Shown here piece by piece: positions 9,179-18,729 of a stretch of 64,000 nucleotides of DNA (its first letter is position 1; the number at the start of each line of letters is the position of its first letter). The position numbers were made by a program, and so were the translations under genes. The stretch spans positions 4,960,001 through 5,024,000 of the forward strand of contig OY969783.1 of NCBI GenBank assembly GCA_963702995.1, in the 5' to 3' direction. This DNA is from MFD04580-c1 sp963702995 (GTDB lineage Bacteria > Planctomycetota > Phycisphaerae > Tepidisphaerales > Tepidisphaeraceae). A model generated the notes under the pieces. The model was given only the letters and a program-made list of their open reading frames with translations, did not search any database and was not told the origin of the DNA.

Positions 9179-9633
9179 AGTGATAAGCGAGCGCCGCAAG
9201 TCGATCAGGCTCGCCACGCGGCCGCCGTGGCGGTGTCCGTCTTCCGCGAGTCCTCACCCGAAGAGCTTGAAGGAACGAACCGCCAGATCTCATTCCAGCG
9301 ACATTGCTCATTGCTATCCGCGGCCGCGAGGTCTACGCTGTGGCGGGGCTTGGGGCATGGAGCCCGGTGAGCAAGTCATTGAGCGGACCCTTCAATCGTC
9401 CGGCGCCCGGTTATCCGAGAGCCGCGGCCTGCGGAGTAAAGCGACGTGATGCGAATGCCAACGGCGTTCAGCCACGTTCGTTCTTTGCCTCCCCGAATCC
9501 GGCAGTGAGCGAGCATGAAGACGGTGCTTTCTGCCCGGCGGGGTCGGGGATCTCTCAAGCGCCGCTCACAGCAAGCCCGCGTCAACATCGCCGGGCGCTA
9601 CGAACCAGTAACAGAGTAAACGAGGAACAGACG

Positions 9634-10314
9634 ATGACGATGCACTTGTCCAACGCCCACTACAAGACCTACGAGCGGCTTTCCACCCACCCGATGCCGC
9701 ACAACCTTCAGTGGCGCGAGGTCTGGTCAATGCTTGGTTCGTTGAAAGACGCCGAGGCCGTCGAGGAGCCGGGTGGAAGCATCAAGGTCAAGCGGAACGG
9801 CCTGACGCTTGTCCTGCATCGGCCGCGGGGCAAAGATTTGGCCGACAAGCAGGAGTTGACGAAGGTCCGTCACTTTCTCGAGCGGTCGGGCGTCATCCCC
9901 GCGCCGCCGCCGGCCGCCGGCACGCACCTGCTGGTGGTGATCGACCACCGCGAAGCGCGGGTCTACAACGCCGAGCTGCACGGAACAACCCCGCAGCACA
10001 TCGTCCCGTACGACCCGTTCGGCTTCGGCCGCGACCTGCACTACAAGCAGGACGATTCCAACGGCCAGCGCAAGCCCGAGCAGAAGAGCTTCTACGAGGC
10101 GGTCGCGAAGACGCTTGGCAACGCCCAGCAGATCCTCATGTTTGGCAGTGGCACGGGCGCCAGCAGCGCGATGGAGCAGTTGATGCTCGACTTGAACAAG
10201 AACCATCCTGAGATCGCCAAGCGGGTGATCCAGACGGTCGCGGTGGACGAGCACCATCTGACGGAAGACCAGTTGCTGGCCAAGGCCCGGGAGCTTTTCG
10301 TCGCGGCCGCGTGA
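9634..10314 (+). CDS. Protein with HicA-like N-terminus and eRF1-domain-3-like C-terminus (function unknown)
   Basis: A protein of 226 residues; the ATG at 9634 follows GAGGAACAG. Residues about 20-85 resemble a HicA/YcfA small-domain fold: LQWREVWSMLGSLKDAEAVE, then NGLTLVLHRPRGKDLADK and a terminal helix VRHFLERSGV. Residues about 98-225 read HLLVVIDHREARVYNAELHG and AQQILMFGSGTGASSAMEQL, then a C-terminal helix. This is the pattern of the eRF1 domain 3/baeRF ('bacterial archaeo-eukaryotic release factor') group. If so, it may bind RNA or ribosomes. Both assignments rest on pattern recognition. No operon partner is visible. Confidence 0.65.
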   Translation: MTMHLSNAHYKTYERLSTHPMPHNLQWREVWSMLGSLKDAEAVEEPGGSIKVKRNGLTLVLHRPRGKDLADKQELTKVRHFLERSGVIPAPPPAAGTHLLVVIDHREARVYNAELHGTTPQHIVPYDPFGFGRDLHYKQDDSNGQRKPEQKSFYEAVAKTLGNAQQILMFGSGTGASSAMEQLMLDLNKNHPEIAKRVIQTVAVDEHHLTEDQLLAKARELFVAAA

Positions 10315-10386
10315 TCCGCATCTGCAGGTCCGGTTCGGTGCTTTAACACTACAACGCTGATTGGGTGACAAAGCCGTCCCGAATCG

Positions 10387-10489
10387 GAAAATCCGAAGCA
10401 CGAAATCCGAAGGAAGTTCAAACCAAGCCGAAGCGGGAATCGATACTTCGGCCTGAATCCGGTTTCGTGCTTCGGATTTGGACGTTCTT
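10387..10489. repeat. Dispersed repeat family E, inverted pair
   Basis: AAAATCCGAAGCACGAAATC at the left end is mirrored by TTTCGTGCTTCGGATTTGG at the right end, with about 55 bp between them. The pair can form a long hairpin between two convergent genes and might act as a terminator. Confidence 0.6.
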
Positions 10490-10535
10490 CTCGCGCTCCG
10501 GTGACGAGGTAGCAGTGTTAAGCGACGGCTGCGCC

Positions 10536-11309
10536 TTAAGCGACAGTGGCGCCTTCGGGGCGTGCGGCGGCTTCGGCCTTGTCGCCGCGACGGGCGGCGG
10601 CCTTGCGGATGCGGCGCATCCGGCCGACCGTCTGCTGATCGACAGTCGCCTTGCGGGTCGGGTGGTCGTTGGCGGTCTCGACGGCCGCCGCCGCATCGGG
10701 GGCATACAGGTCGGCGCCGATCTCTTCGGCTAAACCCTCGGCCCGCTTGTAGATCCCGCCGCAGCAGAGGATCTGCATCTCGGGGCAGCTATTCACTTCG
10801 CGCAAGTAATCGATCAGGCGGCGAACGGCCGGCACGCCGGTGGGGAGCGTCCCGAACATGACCAGGAGGTCGGGGCGAACGTCGCCGATCATCTGGAGCA
10901 CTTCGTCCTCGGGGACGCCGCCGCCGGCAAACTTCACCGTGTAGCCGTCGCTCTCGAAGAGGTCGGCGCAGATCTGGCCGCCGAGTTCTTCCGGTTCGTC
11001 ATCGCCGCAGAAGATCAGGACGTTCTTCCCCTTGGGCGTGCCCATGGGGAGGCGGGCGCACAGTTGATCCGTCAGCGACCGGTTCAGGCGGGTGGCCAGG
11101 TTGAGGCTGCCGATGTTGATCCGGTCATCGCGGTACAGGGACTGGAGCTTCTCCATGGTCGGCCACACCAGGTGGTTGAGAAGCTCGGCCGCCGGGATGC
11201 CAGCGGCGATCGCGTCATCGATCACCTTGCGGCACGCGACACGGTCGCCGGCCAGCAGGGGGTGAACGTACGATTCGGTGAGGGCCGCGGCGGGTGAAGT
11301 GCGGGTCAT
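10536..11309 (-). CDS. B12-binding-fold protein lacking the cobalt-ligand histidine
   Basis: A protein of 257 residues; the ATG at 11309 follows GGAG. Residues about 15-90 form a helical B12_binding_2-like cap (HPLLAGDRVACRKVIDDAI, WPTMEKLQSLYRDDRINIG). Residues about 95-215 are a Rossmann-like B12-binding domain (KNVLIFCGDDEPEELGGQI). The classic D/E-x-H-x-x-G motif reads E-P-E-E-L-G at residues 105-110, so the lower-ligand His is replaced by Glu. The tail is basic and Ala-rich (about residues 225-257). Relatives serve corrinoid methyltransferases or light/B12-responsive regulators. Without the His, base-off/His-on binding is unlikely. No methyltransferase gene is adjacent. Confidence 0.8.
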   Translation of the reverse strand: MTRTSPAAALTESYVHPLLAGDRVACRKVIDDAIAAGIPAAELLNHLVWPTMEKLQSLYRDDRINIGSLNLATRLNRSLTDQLCARLPMGTPKGKNVLIFCGDDEPEELGGQICADLFESDGYTVKFAGGGVPEDEVLQMIGDVRPDLLVMFGTLPTGVPAVRRLIDYLREVNSCPEMQILCCGGIYKRAEGLAEEIGADLYAPDAAAAVETANDHPTRKATVDQQTVGRMRRIRKAAARRGDKAEAAARPEGATVA

Positions 11310-11395
11310 GGACAATCTCCGGGGGTGAGGCGACGGGATCATCACGTCGATTCACCGTTTGAACATACGGGAGCATCCATGCTACCGGGGGTCAT

Positions 11396-11465
11396 TGTTA
11401 AAATGGGAGGCTTGCGACCCTTAAAGTATCGGAGGAAGCCCAAAAATTCTTTATCCATTTTAACA
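11396..11465. promoter_or_regulatory. Spaced inverted repeat TGTTAAAATGG / CCATTTTAACA in divergent promoter region
   Basis: An exact 11-bp inverted repeat (11396-11406 and 11455-11465), with 48 bp between the arms, lies in the 484-bp gap between the divergent B12-fold and GYF-TM2 genes. This stretch is clearly more A+T-rich than its surroundings. It could be an operator pair or a hairpin. I see no riboswitch and nothing else definable in 11310-11793. Confidence 0.4.
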
Positions 11466-11793
11466 TGAGCCTCGGACGCGAATCCTCGGATCGCTTTGTA
11501 AAACCAATTCAGTAATCGAGTTGGGTTCGATTCAACCGTGAGTCGTAGCGGTGGCCGCCGATGTTAAGATAGGCGGTGAGGCTCTGGTGGTCTGGGGAAC
11601 TTATGTCGCGGAATGCTCTTCTTGCCCCAGTAGAAGATGCGGCAAGCGGTCCTCGAGGAGTCGGGGTGGTTCCCGTTACACCGGCGTCAGCGCCGCGCGA
11701 CCCCAACGTCGCGGGTGGGACAGAATCGGTTTGCATTGGGTCGCGGCTTTGTGACAATCGTCCGCTGCGGGGCGGTCACAGCGGGAGGCAAAC

Positions 11794-12330
11794 GTGAATT
11801 ATCACCTGTCGATGGGCGGCGGCCAGAAAGGGCCTTTCCCCACGGATCAGTTGCTGGCCCAGGGGCTCAGGCCCGACACCCTTGTTTGGGCCGATGGGAT
11901 GCCTGCCTGGGCGCGAGCCGACCAGGTCCCGGAGCTGCGTCCGCTGTTGGCGGCGGCCGCCCCCGAGTTTGGAGCGCCGCAGCCGCCGTCATTCGCCCAG
12001 CCGCCATTCGCCGGCTCGCCCTATGGCCAGCCCGGCGGCTTTGTGCCAAACCCTTATCAGCCGGGGTATCCGGCGTCCTCCGCTCCAACCGACAGCAACA
12101 AGATCGCGGCCGGCATCTGCGGCCTCTTTCTCGGCGCCTTCGGCGTACACAAGTTCATCCTTGGCCTGAACCAGGCCGGGACGATCATGCTGCTTGCCAC
12201 CCTGCTGACGTGCGGCATCGCATACCCGATCATGCACATCATCGGGATTGTCGAGGGGATCATCTATCTCACCAAGTCGGACGGCGAGTTCTATCAGCTC
12301 TACATCGTCCAAAAGAAAGAATGGTTCTGA
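11794..12330 (+). CDS. GYF-2 and TM2 domain membrane protein
   Basis: A protein of 178 residues starting at a GTG placed behind GGGAGG. The N-terminal 50 residues are a GYF_2 domain (YHLSMGGGQKGPFPTDQLL, LVWADGMPAWARADQVPEL). A Pro/Gly/Gln-rich linker follows (about 55-100). The TM2 domain has two membrane helices and the GAFGVHKFILG loop. TM2 proteins are small inner-membrane proteins of unknown function, and this fusion is common in planctomycetes and other PVC bacteria. Confidence 0.85.
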   Translation: MNYHLSMGGGQKGPFPTDQLLAQGLRPDTLVWADGMPAWARADQVPELRPLLAAAAPEFGAPQPPSFAQPPFAGSPYGQPGGFVPNPYQPGYPASSAPTDSNKIAAGICGLFLGAFGVHKFILGLNQAGTIMLLATLLTCGIAYPIMHIIGIVEGIIYLTKSDGEFYQLYIVQKKEWF

Positions 12331-12496
12331 GAGGCCGCGTGCGCGGCGCGATGGCGCCTGGCCCGCCGCCGGCAGGAGTCGCGGTTCGAGCGGCCGATAC
12401 CCATTTCATCGCGAGTCGATACACTGCCCGGTCCGCGGTGCGGCCGACGTTTTGCGAACCCTCTAGCCCCGGCCGGTCGCCGAGCGGGCAACGCCC

Positions 12497-13615
12497 ATGA
12501 ACGAAACCCGTCTCCGGCATCTTTCCGCTGTCCGGTCTGTCGTTGTGAAGCTCGGGACCCAGCTCCTGTCGGACAAGGCGGGGCGGCTCGACGTCAACTT
12601 CGTCGCGACCGTCGCCCAGCAGATCGCCCGCCTGCGGGAACGGGGCATCCGGGCCACCATCGTCAGCTCCGGCGCGATCGGTGCGGGCCTCCGCGAGCTC
12701 GGCATCCCCAAGCGGCCGACCGACCTCGCCCGTCTTCAGGCTGTGGCGGCCGTCGGGCAGCGGCGGCTCATGGACGTCTGGGCGACCGCATTCGCACCCC
12801 ACGCCATGCCGGTCGCCCAGCTCCTGCTCACCCGTGAAGACATCGACGACCGAACCCGATTCCTCAACCTCCGAAACACCATCCACGCCGTCCACGAGCT
12901 CGGGTCGGTCCCGATCGTGAACGAGAACGACACGATCAGCACCGACGAGTTGATTCGCATCAGCTTCGGCGATAATGACATCCTAGCCGGGATGGTGGCC
13001 CACGCGCTGCGCGCTGACCTGTTGGTCCTCCTGAGCGTCGTTGACGGCGTGCTTGACGCCGGCGGCCAATCGGTCCGGGTCGTCGAGCGCCTTGATGATG
13101 CGCGAGATCTGGTGCGCGCCGAGAAGTCGGCGCTGGGGAAGGGGGGCTTTAACTCCAAGCTGGAAGCGGCCCGCATGGTGACCGAATCGGGCGAGGCGAT
13201 GATCGTCGCCGACGGAAGGATGCCCAACGTTCTGACCCGCCTGCTCGACGGGGAGGACCTTGGCACGCTCTTCCTGCCGGCGGTGAAGAAGATGCCCAGC
13301 CGCAGCCGCTGGATCGGCGCCGTTCGCCCCGTCGGCGTGATCTTCGTCGATCAGGGGGCGGCCGACGCGCTCGTCGCCAAGAACAAGAGCCTGCTCCCGG
13401 CGGGGATCGTTAAGGTGAGCGGCGCGTTTGATCGCGGGGATGTCGTCGCCATTCAGGCCCCAGAGGGCGAGACGATCGCCCGCGGCCTGTGCAACTACAG
13501 CGCCGCCGACATCGAGCGCATCCGCGGCAAGAAAACGGCCGAGGTTCGAGCCCTTCTCGCGGAGGCCGCCTATGACGAGGTCGTCCATCGCGACAACCTG
13601 GTTCTGGGGACGTGA
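12497..13615 (+). CDS. proB: Glutamate 5-kinase
   Basis: Catalyses ATP-dependent phosphorylation of glutamate, the first step of proline synthesis. It has 372 residues, the full length for ProB with a PUA domain. Motifs are VVVKLGTQLL (nucleotide-binding start), IVSSGAIGAG, NENDTISTDEL with FGDNDILAGMVA, and GKGGFNSKLEAARM. The C-terminal PUA domain begins near residue 280 (LLPAGIVKVSGAFDRGDVV). proA is not adjacent. A strong hairpin terminator follows 9 bp after the stop. Confidence 0.96.
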   Translation: MNETRLRHLSAVRSVVVKLGTQLLSDKAGRLDVNFVATVAQQIARLRERGIRATIVSSGAIGAGLRELGIPKRPTDLARLQAVAAVGQRRLMDVWATAFAPHAMPVAQLLLTREDIDDRTRFLNLRNTIHAVHELGSVPIVNENDTISTDELIRISFGDNDILAGMVAHALRADLLVLLSVVDGVLDAGGQSVRVVERLDDARDLVRAEKSALGKGGFNSKLEAARMVTESGEAMIVADGRMPNVLTRLLDGEDLGTLFLPAVKKMPSRSRWIGAVRPVGVIFVDQGAADALVAKNKSLLPAGIVKVSGAFDRGDVVAIQAPEGETIARGLCNYSAADIERIRGKKTAEVRALLAEAAYDEVVHRDNLVLGT

Positions 13616-13623
13616 AAACGAAT

Positions 13624-13672
13624 AAAAGGGGTCAGAAGGTATTTTCGCAAATACCTTCTGACCCCTTTTTTT
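13624..13672 (+). terminator. Rho-independent terminator after proB
   Basis: AAAAGGGGTCAGAAGGTATT, loop TTCGC, then AATACCTTCTGACCCCTTTT followed by more T. The stem is about 20 bp, perfectly matched and ends in a T-run. The symmetric A/T flanks would let it work in both directions. Confidence 0.85.
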
Positions 13673-13708
13673 GGTTGACAGGGCTGTGGGCGGGCGTCAG
13701 GCTTTCAG

Positions 13709-14056
13709 ATGGTGCGTCGCGCGGTCGCCATCCTCGTTTCAGTCTGGTGCATAGCCCTTGGGGCGGGGGTGTTGGAGCATCTTCATAATGCCCAGCACCG
13801 GCTGGAGGATGCCCGCGCCGCGGAGCCGTCGGGCGTTGCTCCGCGGGATGGGGGCGAGAAGCAGTCGCCGCCGGACCACAACGAGAACAACTGCCCGGTT
13901 CATGCCCTGCTTCACGCGCCCGTCGCTTCGCTGACCTGCCCGCTCCCGTCGCTTCTCCCCGGCCCATGTAGCCCTGTCGTCGATTTGCCGGCGCCGCCGC
14001 TCTCGCCGCGCAGTGCTCCTGCCCGGATCGACTGCCGCGGACCCCCTTCCTCCTGA
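13709..14056 (+). CDS. Small Cys/His-containing exported protein at zinc locus
   Basis: A protein of 115 residues with an N-terminal hydrophobic segment (AVAILVSVWCIALGAGVLEH), then HLHNAQH, NENNCPVHALLHAPVAS and a Pro-rich tail ending IDCRGPPSS. The CPVHxxxH pattern suggests metal binding. Small proteins with this layout are often encoded beside zinc or copper transport genes in planctomycetes (recalled, not searched). It sits upstream of the porin and znuA genes in the same orientation. I do not recognise a named family. Confidence 0.6.
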   Translation: MVRRAVAILVSVWCIALGAGVLEHLHNAQHRLEDARAAEPSGVAPRDGGEKQSPPDHNENNCPVHALLHAPVASLTCPLPSLLPGPCSPVVDLPAPPLSPRSAPARIDCRGPPSS

Positions 14057-14173
14057 CTGCCGGAAATCCCTCCGGTTTGATCCGCCGTCCGTTCCTTCGT
14101 CGCCAGTCGCGCCAGGGCAAATGCGCCCGCCGCGGCCGGCATGACCCCGTTCGCTCAAGGCAGGAGACTGTTT

Positions 14174-15671
14174 ATGCGCATCATCATTGCGCTGTGCGCC
14201 CTATCGTTGGGCACTTCCATTTCGTTCGCGGCCGAGCCGCCCGCGGCCTCGTCACAACCCACGCCCTCATCTTCGTCCGATCCCCGTTTCGACGAGAATC
14301 GACCGACGCTTCGAGGCCATGGAACAGCGTCACCAGTCCGATCTGAAGGCCCGCGATGAAGAGATCGCCCGGCTTCGCAGCGAGGTGGACCGGCTGAGGG
14401 CCGGCCAGCCTGGCCCGACGGCGTCCCCTAACGCGCCCGTCGCGACGACGCCCTCCACCGGGCCGGCCGCCGCCGACAGCGTCGATCAGGCGACACGCGA
14501 CCTCATTGGCGAGATTGACAACGCCTCTCGCCCGCCCGGGGCGGGCGCGGTCGATCAGGCTCGCCGCGATATCGCCGCCGACGCGGCCGCCCGATCCACG
14601 CCGTTGACCCTCCGGAACCCCGTGAGCTTCAACCCCGACTTCGCCGTCGTCTCCGACTTCCTCGGCTCGGTCTCCACCCATCGCTCCAACGACGCCTACA
14701 ACCGCCTTGATGTGCGCGAGGTGGAGCTTGACCTTCGCGCCGCCGTGGACCCGCGCGCCGATGGCGTGGCCATCCTGTCGATCGCCCGCGACGTGGACAA
14801 CCCCGTCTTCCCGACCGGCGCCGGTGTGACCGGGCCGGACACGACGATCAGCATCGAAGAGGCGTACATCAATCTGCACGATTTCGGCATCCCGAACCTG
14901 ACGGCCCAGCTCGGGCGTTTCCACCTTCGGTTCGGGCGCGAGAACATCCTTCATCTCCACGACCTGCCGACGAGCGACGCGCCGCTGGTCAATCAGGCGT
15001 TCCTGGCCCCCGAAGCCCTGGCCGACGCCGGCCTATCGTTGAGCTATGTCATCCCGCCGAATCTGATCGGGGGGCAATATGTGGAGGTGATCGAGCAGGT
15101 CCTGGCGGGCGAGGGGGCCAGCTCCGGCTCGCGCACGCTGACCGGCGATATCATGGTCGATTCGCCCGCGTTCAACACGCACGTGCTGTGGAACACCGAC
15201 CTGGCCCGGGATTGGAATTTCGAGCTCGGCGGCTCCTGGCTCAGCGGCAAGCGCGGCCCGCGGAACGACCTTTATGCCAACCTCTTCGGGACCGACCTGA
15301 CGCTGATCCACACCGACCCGACCGGGCGCTTCTTCAACCAGCTCTTCCAGGCGGAGGTCGATTACGCCGTCATCGACGAGGCGGCCGCCCCCACCCAGCA
15401 CGCGTGGGGCGCGTACGCCTTGGCGCAACAGCAGATCGACCGCGACTGGTATGCCGGCGTGCGGCTCGACTGGACCGAGGACCCCAACCACGACAACCGC
15501 CAAGCCTACGCCGCTTCGCCTTACATCAGTTGGTACTGGAGCGAATTCCTCCGCTTCCGCGCCGAGTATCAGTACAAGGCGGGCGACATCCCGGTCGAGA
15601 ACAACCTCTTCTTCCAGGTGACGTGGATCTTCGGCGCCCATCCGCCGCATCCCTACTGGGCGATGCGGTAG
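14174..15671 (+). CDS. Zinc-locus outer-membrane beta-barrel (porin-like), frameshifted near 14297
   Basis: The ATG at 14174, behind CAGGAGAC, starts a signal peptide (MRIIIALCALSLGTSISFA) in one frame. From about 14297 homology continues in the +1 frame (IDRRFEAMEQRHQSDLKA). Removing one A from GAGAATCG gives a continuous DPRFDEIDRRFEAMEQ, so one base is probably extra. The protein has a short N-terminal coiled coil (LKARDEEIARLRSEVDRLR). A barrel of alternating aromatic strands then runs to about residue 490 (EEAYINLHDFGIPNLTAQLG, FRAEYQYKAGDIPVENNLFF). Such barrels often accompany ZnuABC systems and may admit metal across the outer membrane. Exact substrate is unknown. Confidence 0.75.
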
Positions 15672-15713
15672 CCTCGGGGGGCGTGCTGCCGTCGGCGGCG
15701 CAAAAATAGAGAC

Positions 15714-15780
15714 AAATCCGAAGCACGAAGTCCGAAGGAAAGATCAAAGGGGGAAAGGAAGAGATTGCATCCGATCGACG
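15714..15780. repeat. Dispersed repeat family E copy
   Basis: AAATCCGAAGCACGAAGTCC followed by a GGGGGAAAGGAAGAGATTG stretch. A closely similar, longer match is found at 56946-57010, so the unit is at least 60 bp. It lies between the porin and znuA genes. Confidence 0.55.
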
Positions 15781-15871
15781 GAGTGATCGAAGGGGCCTTC
15801 ATCCCCTCGGGCACCGATTGCGATGGCATCGCTCGAACGAGACACTCTGACTCAATTTGCAAGGAGTTCCT

Positions 15872-16776
15872 ATGAAAACACTGTTGACACTGCTGGCCGT
15901 CCTGTGCCTGGCGGCGCCGGCCGCACAGGCGAAGCTGAAGATCGTCACCACCACCACCGATTACGCGGACATCGCCACCCAGATCGGCGGCGACCGGGTC
16001 GAGGCGCACTCGGTCATGAAGGGGCCGGAGAACGTTCACAACGTCATGGCCCTTCCGACCCAGATGAAATACCTGAACGAGGCCGACCTCTTCGTTCACA
16101 GCGGCCTGGACACCGAGCCGTGGCGCGACAACCTGCTGCGCGGCGCCGCAACCCCAGGGTGAACGCCGGCCAGCCCGGCTGGGTTGACATGAGCCTCGGC
16201 ATCGAGCTGAAGGACGTCCCCAGCGGCAAGATCGACCGCTCGATGGGCGACGTCCACGCCTACGGCAACGGCCACTTCACCCTCAACCCGCAAATCGCCC
16301 AGAAGATGACCGTCACGCTGCTCAAGGCCATGGTGGCGGCCGATCCGGGCAACGCCGAGTTCTTCAAGGCCAACGCCAAGAAGTTCGTCCTCGAGCTCGC
16401 CGACGTCAGCAAGGAGATCCGGGCCCGTTTCGCTCCGTATGCCGGGCTGAAGGTCGTGACCTTCCACAAGGCCTGGGACTACTTCGCCGACGCGATCCCT
16501 TTCGAGGTCGTCGGCACGATCGAGCCCAAGCCGTCGATCACCCCGTCTCCGGCGCAGGTTCAGCAGACGGTCGAGATGATGAAGCGCCAGCAGGTGAAAG
16601 TCGTCATCTGCGAGACCTACGACGACGACAAGCTCGCCCGCTATGTCGCCGACCAGGCCGGCGCGACGATGATCGTCCTCCCCGACCATGTCCTGGGCCT
16701 GCCGGAGGTCACCAGCTACGTCGGCCTCTTCCGGTATGACACCGAAAAGCTGATCGACGCGGCCAAGGCCAAGTAG
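15872..16776 (+). CDS. znuA: Zinc ABC transporter substrate-binding protein, frameshifted near 16147
   Basis: A periplasmic metal-binding protein of the ZnuA/TroA cluster A-I family. AAGGAG precedes the ATG, and a signal peptide (MKTLLTLLAVLCLAAPAAQA) follows. The first frame ends at LLRGAATPG-stop (16162). Homology resumes one frame over at NAGQPGWVDMSLGIELKDVP and runs to 16776. Inserting one C (GCCGCAACC to GCCCGCAACC) restores GAR-NPRVNAGQPGW, so a base is probably missing. Candidate metal ligands are His in NVHNVMALP, GDVHAYGNGH and TFHKAWDYF, plus Asp in the ETYDDDKLA region. The gene is followed by znuC and znuB. Confidence 0.88.
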
Positions 16777-16800
16777 GCCCTAATGGCGAAAGAGGCCCAC

Positions 16801-17526
16801 ATGCTGATCGAAGTGAAGCACGCGGCGTTCGGCTACCGGCGCAAGCCGGTGATCGAGGCGGCCGCCATCGGGCTGGCGGCGGGGCGGTCGGTCGGCATCT
16901 TCGGGCCCAACGGGTCCGGAAAGACGACGCTCGTGCGCGGCCTTACCGGGTTGCTCATGCCGCTCTCGGGCGCCGTCGAGCGCGCTGCGGGGCTGCGGCT
17001 GGGGTATCTCCCCCAGCACCGGGCGCTGGAGCTCCACTGGCCGATGAGCGGCTTCGACGCCGCGAGCCTCGCCGCGTCGGCTTACCGCCCGCTCGGCCGC
17101 ATCGCGGGCGAACGCCGCGCCATCCTCGACTCGATGCGATCGTTCGACGTCGAGGCCTTGGCCGGTCGATCGTTTGCGCGGCTGAGTGGCGGGCAGCAGC
17201 AGCGGTTGCTGCTCGCCGGGGCCCTGGCGGCGCGGCCGCAGTTGCTTGTGCTGGACGAACCGACCGACGGGCTCGACGTCAAATCCCGCCAGTCCCTCCT
17301 GCAACGCCTCCGCGAACTGGCGGCCGGTGGGCTCTGTACCGTCCTGATCAGCCACGACGTGGAAGACCTGCTCTTCCTATGCGACGCCATCGCCCTAGTC
17401 CACGCCGCCGACGAGGTGGGGCAGCCGAGCCATGTCGAACTGATCCCGCCCAAGGCGTTGGCCGGGCGGCTGATGGCTCAGGCATCCCATAAGAACGGCG
17501 ATGATCGCCCGGCGGAGGTTTCGTGA
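16801..17526 (+). CDS. znuC: Zinc ABC transporter ATP-binding protein
   Basis: The cytoplasmic ATPase of the zinc importer, about 241 residues. Walker A is GPNGSGKTTL, Q-loop GYLPQHRALELHWPMSG, signature LSGGQQQRLLLAGALA, Walker B LLVLDEPTDGLD and H-loop VLISHDVEDL. The ATG at 16801 follows AAAGAGG and matches the usual family start (MLIEVKHAAFGY). An upstream ATG at 16783 is possible. Its stop overlaps the start of znuB by 4 bp, which suggests translational coupling. Confidence 0.92.
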   Translation: MLIEVKHAAFGYRRKPVIEAAAIGLAAGRSVGIFGPNGSGKTTLVRGLTGLLMPLSGAVERAAGLRLGYLPQHRALELHWPMSGFDAASLAASAYRPLGRIAGERRAILDSMRSFDVEALAGRSFARLSGGQQQRLLLAGALAARPQLLVLDEPTDGLDVKSRQSLLQRLRELAAGGLCTVLISHDVEDLLFLCDAIALVHAADEVGQPSHVELIPPKALAGRLMAQASHKNGDDRPAEVS

Positions 17527-18717
17527 GGGAACTTCGGAGCACACAGCTGCGTTTCGACTGCCTGCATCTCACTGCGATATGGTTTTCGGTCGTGCTCGGC
17601 GTCGCGGTTGTGCGGTGCGGTGGCGCGACAGCGGCCGCGAGCCCGGCGGCGACTCAACCGGCCGACAACGCCGAGAGAGGGACCGACGACGCCCTGGCGG
17701 GGATCGACGCCATCGGCATCCCCACCCCGTTGACCCGCCCATCCGCCTCATCAACGCCGCCGAGCCCCTCGCATAGCGGGGGTCATTCGTCAGCGGACGC
17801 GGGCGATGAAATTTCGTCTTCGGCGGCCGAGCTGGATGAATCGGCCCGGCCGAACTCCCTCGCCGCCTGGGCGCAGATGGCACGCCTCTTCGCCCCGATG
17901 CTCGTGCTGGCGGCGGCGGTAGGGGTCTCCGGGAGCGTGATCGGGCTGTTCGTGCTGCTGCGGCGCGAGGCGCTGACTGACGCTGGCCCTGCCTCAAGTG
18001 GTGGCCGTCGGGGTCGCGATCGGCATGCGGCTCGGTTGGGACGTGGCCGCGGACGGGACAACCCGGGGACTGGGGACGTTGCCGCCGGCGGTCGCGGCCT
18101 GTGCCGCGGCGCTGATGCTGATTGTCTCCGCCCGACGCCGCGGCGGGCCCGGCGCGGCCGCGACCGCGTCGAGCATGCTCCCGGCGCTTTACGTGACAGG
18201 GCTCTGCGTGTCGATGTTGATCATCGCCGGCGGCGGCCAGCACCTGGAAGACCTTCAGCACCGGTTCGTCGGGATCGATGTCGCTGTGGACCCCGACCGC
18301 GCCGCGTGGGCCGCGCCGGCGCTGCTGATGGTGGCGGCCGTCGTCGCCTTGCTCTGGCGACGATGGCTCCTGCTCGCCCAGGCGCCGGCGGCCGCCGAAC
18401 TGGCCGGCCTTCATCCGGCGCGATGGGATGCGGCCTTCCTCTCGCTGTTGGCGACGGTGGTCCTTCTGGGGACGGATTCGCTGGGCGGGGTGATGGTCCT
18501 GGCGATGCTGTTCCTCCCCGCGGCCGCCGTGCTGCCATGGGCACGTCGGCTCCCCGTGGCGATGGCGGCCAGTGCGGGCGTGTCGCTGGTGATCCTGGCG
18601 GTCGGGTTCTACCTGTCGAACAGCCGCAACTGGCCTCTGAGCCAGAGTGTAGGGGGCGCGGGGTTCGTGGTGTTTGTCCTTTCGCAGGCGATTGCGCGGG
18701 TGATGTCCCGAGCGTAG
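17523..18717 (+). CDS. znuB: Zinc ABC transporter permease, interrupted by 4-bp tandem duplication
   Basis: The inner-membrane permease of the zinc importer (ABC-3 family). The GTG at 17523 overlaps the znuC stop. An unusual N-terminal extension of about 120 residues has a hydrophobic segment and a Ser/Ala/Asp-rich, presumably periplasmic, region. The first core helix is MLVLAAAVGVSGSVIGLFV, followed by LLRREALT. The frame then breaks at 17974-17981, where TGAC is tandemly repeated (CTGACTGACGCTG). Removing one copy gives REALTLALPQVVAVGVAIGM, the family sequence. The second frame (to 18717) carries the remaining helices (GTDSLGGVMVLAMLFLPAAA). It may be a real slippage mutation or an error. 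Confidence 0.82.
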
Positions 18718-18729
18718 CGGACGGCCCAC

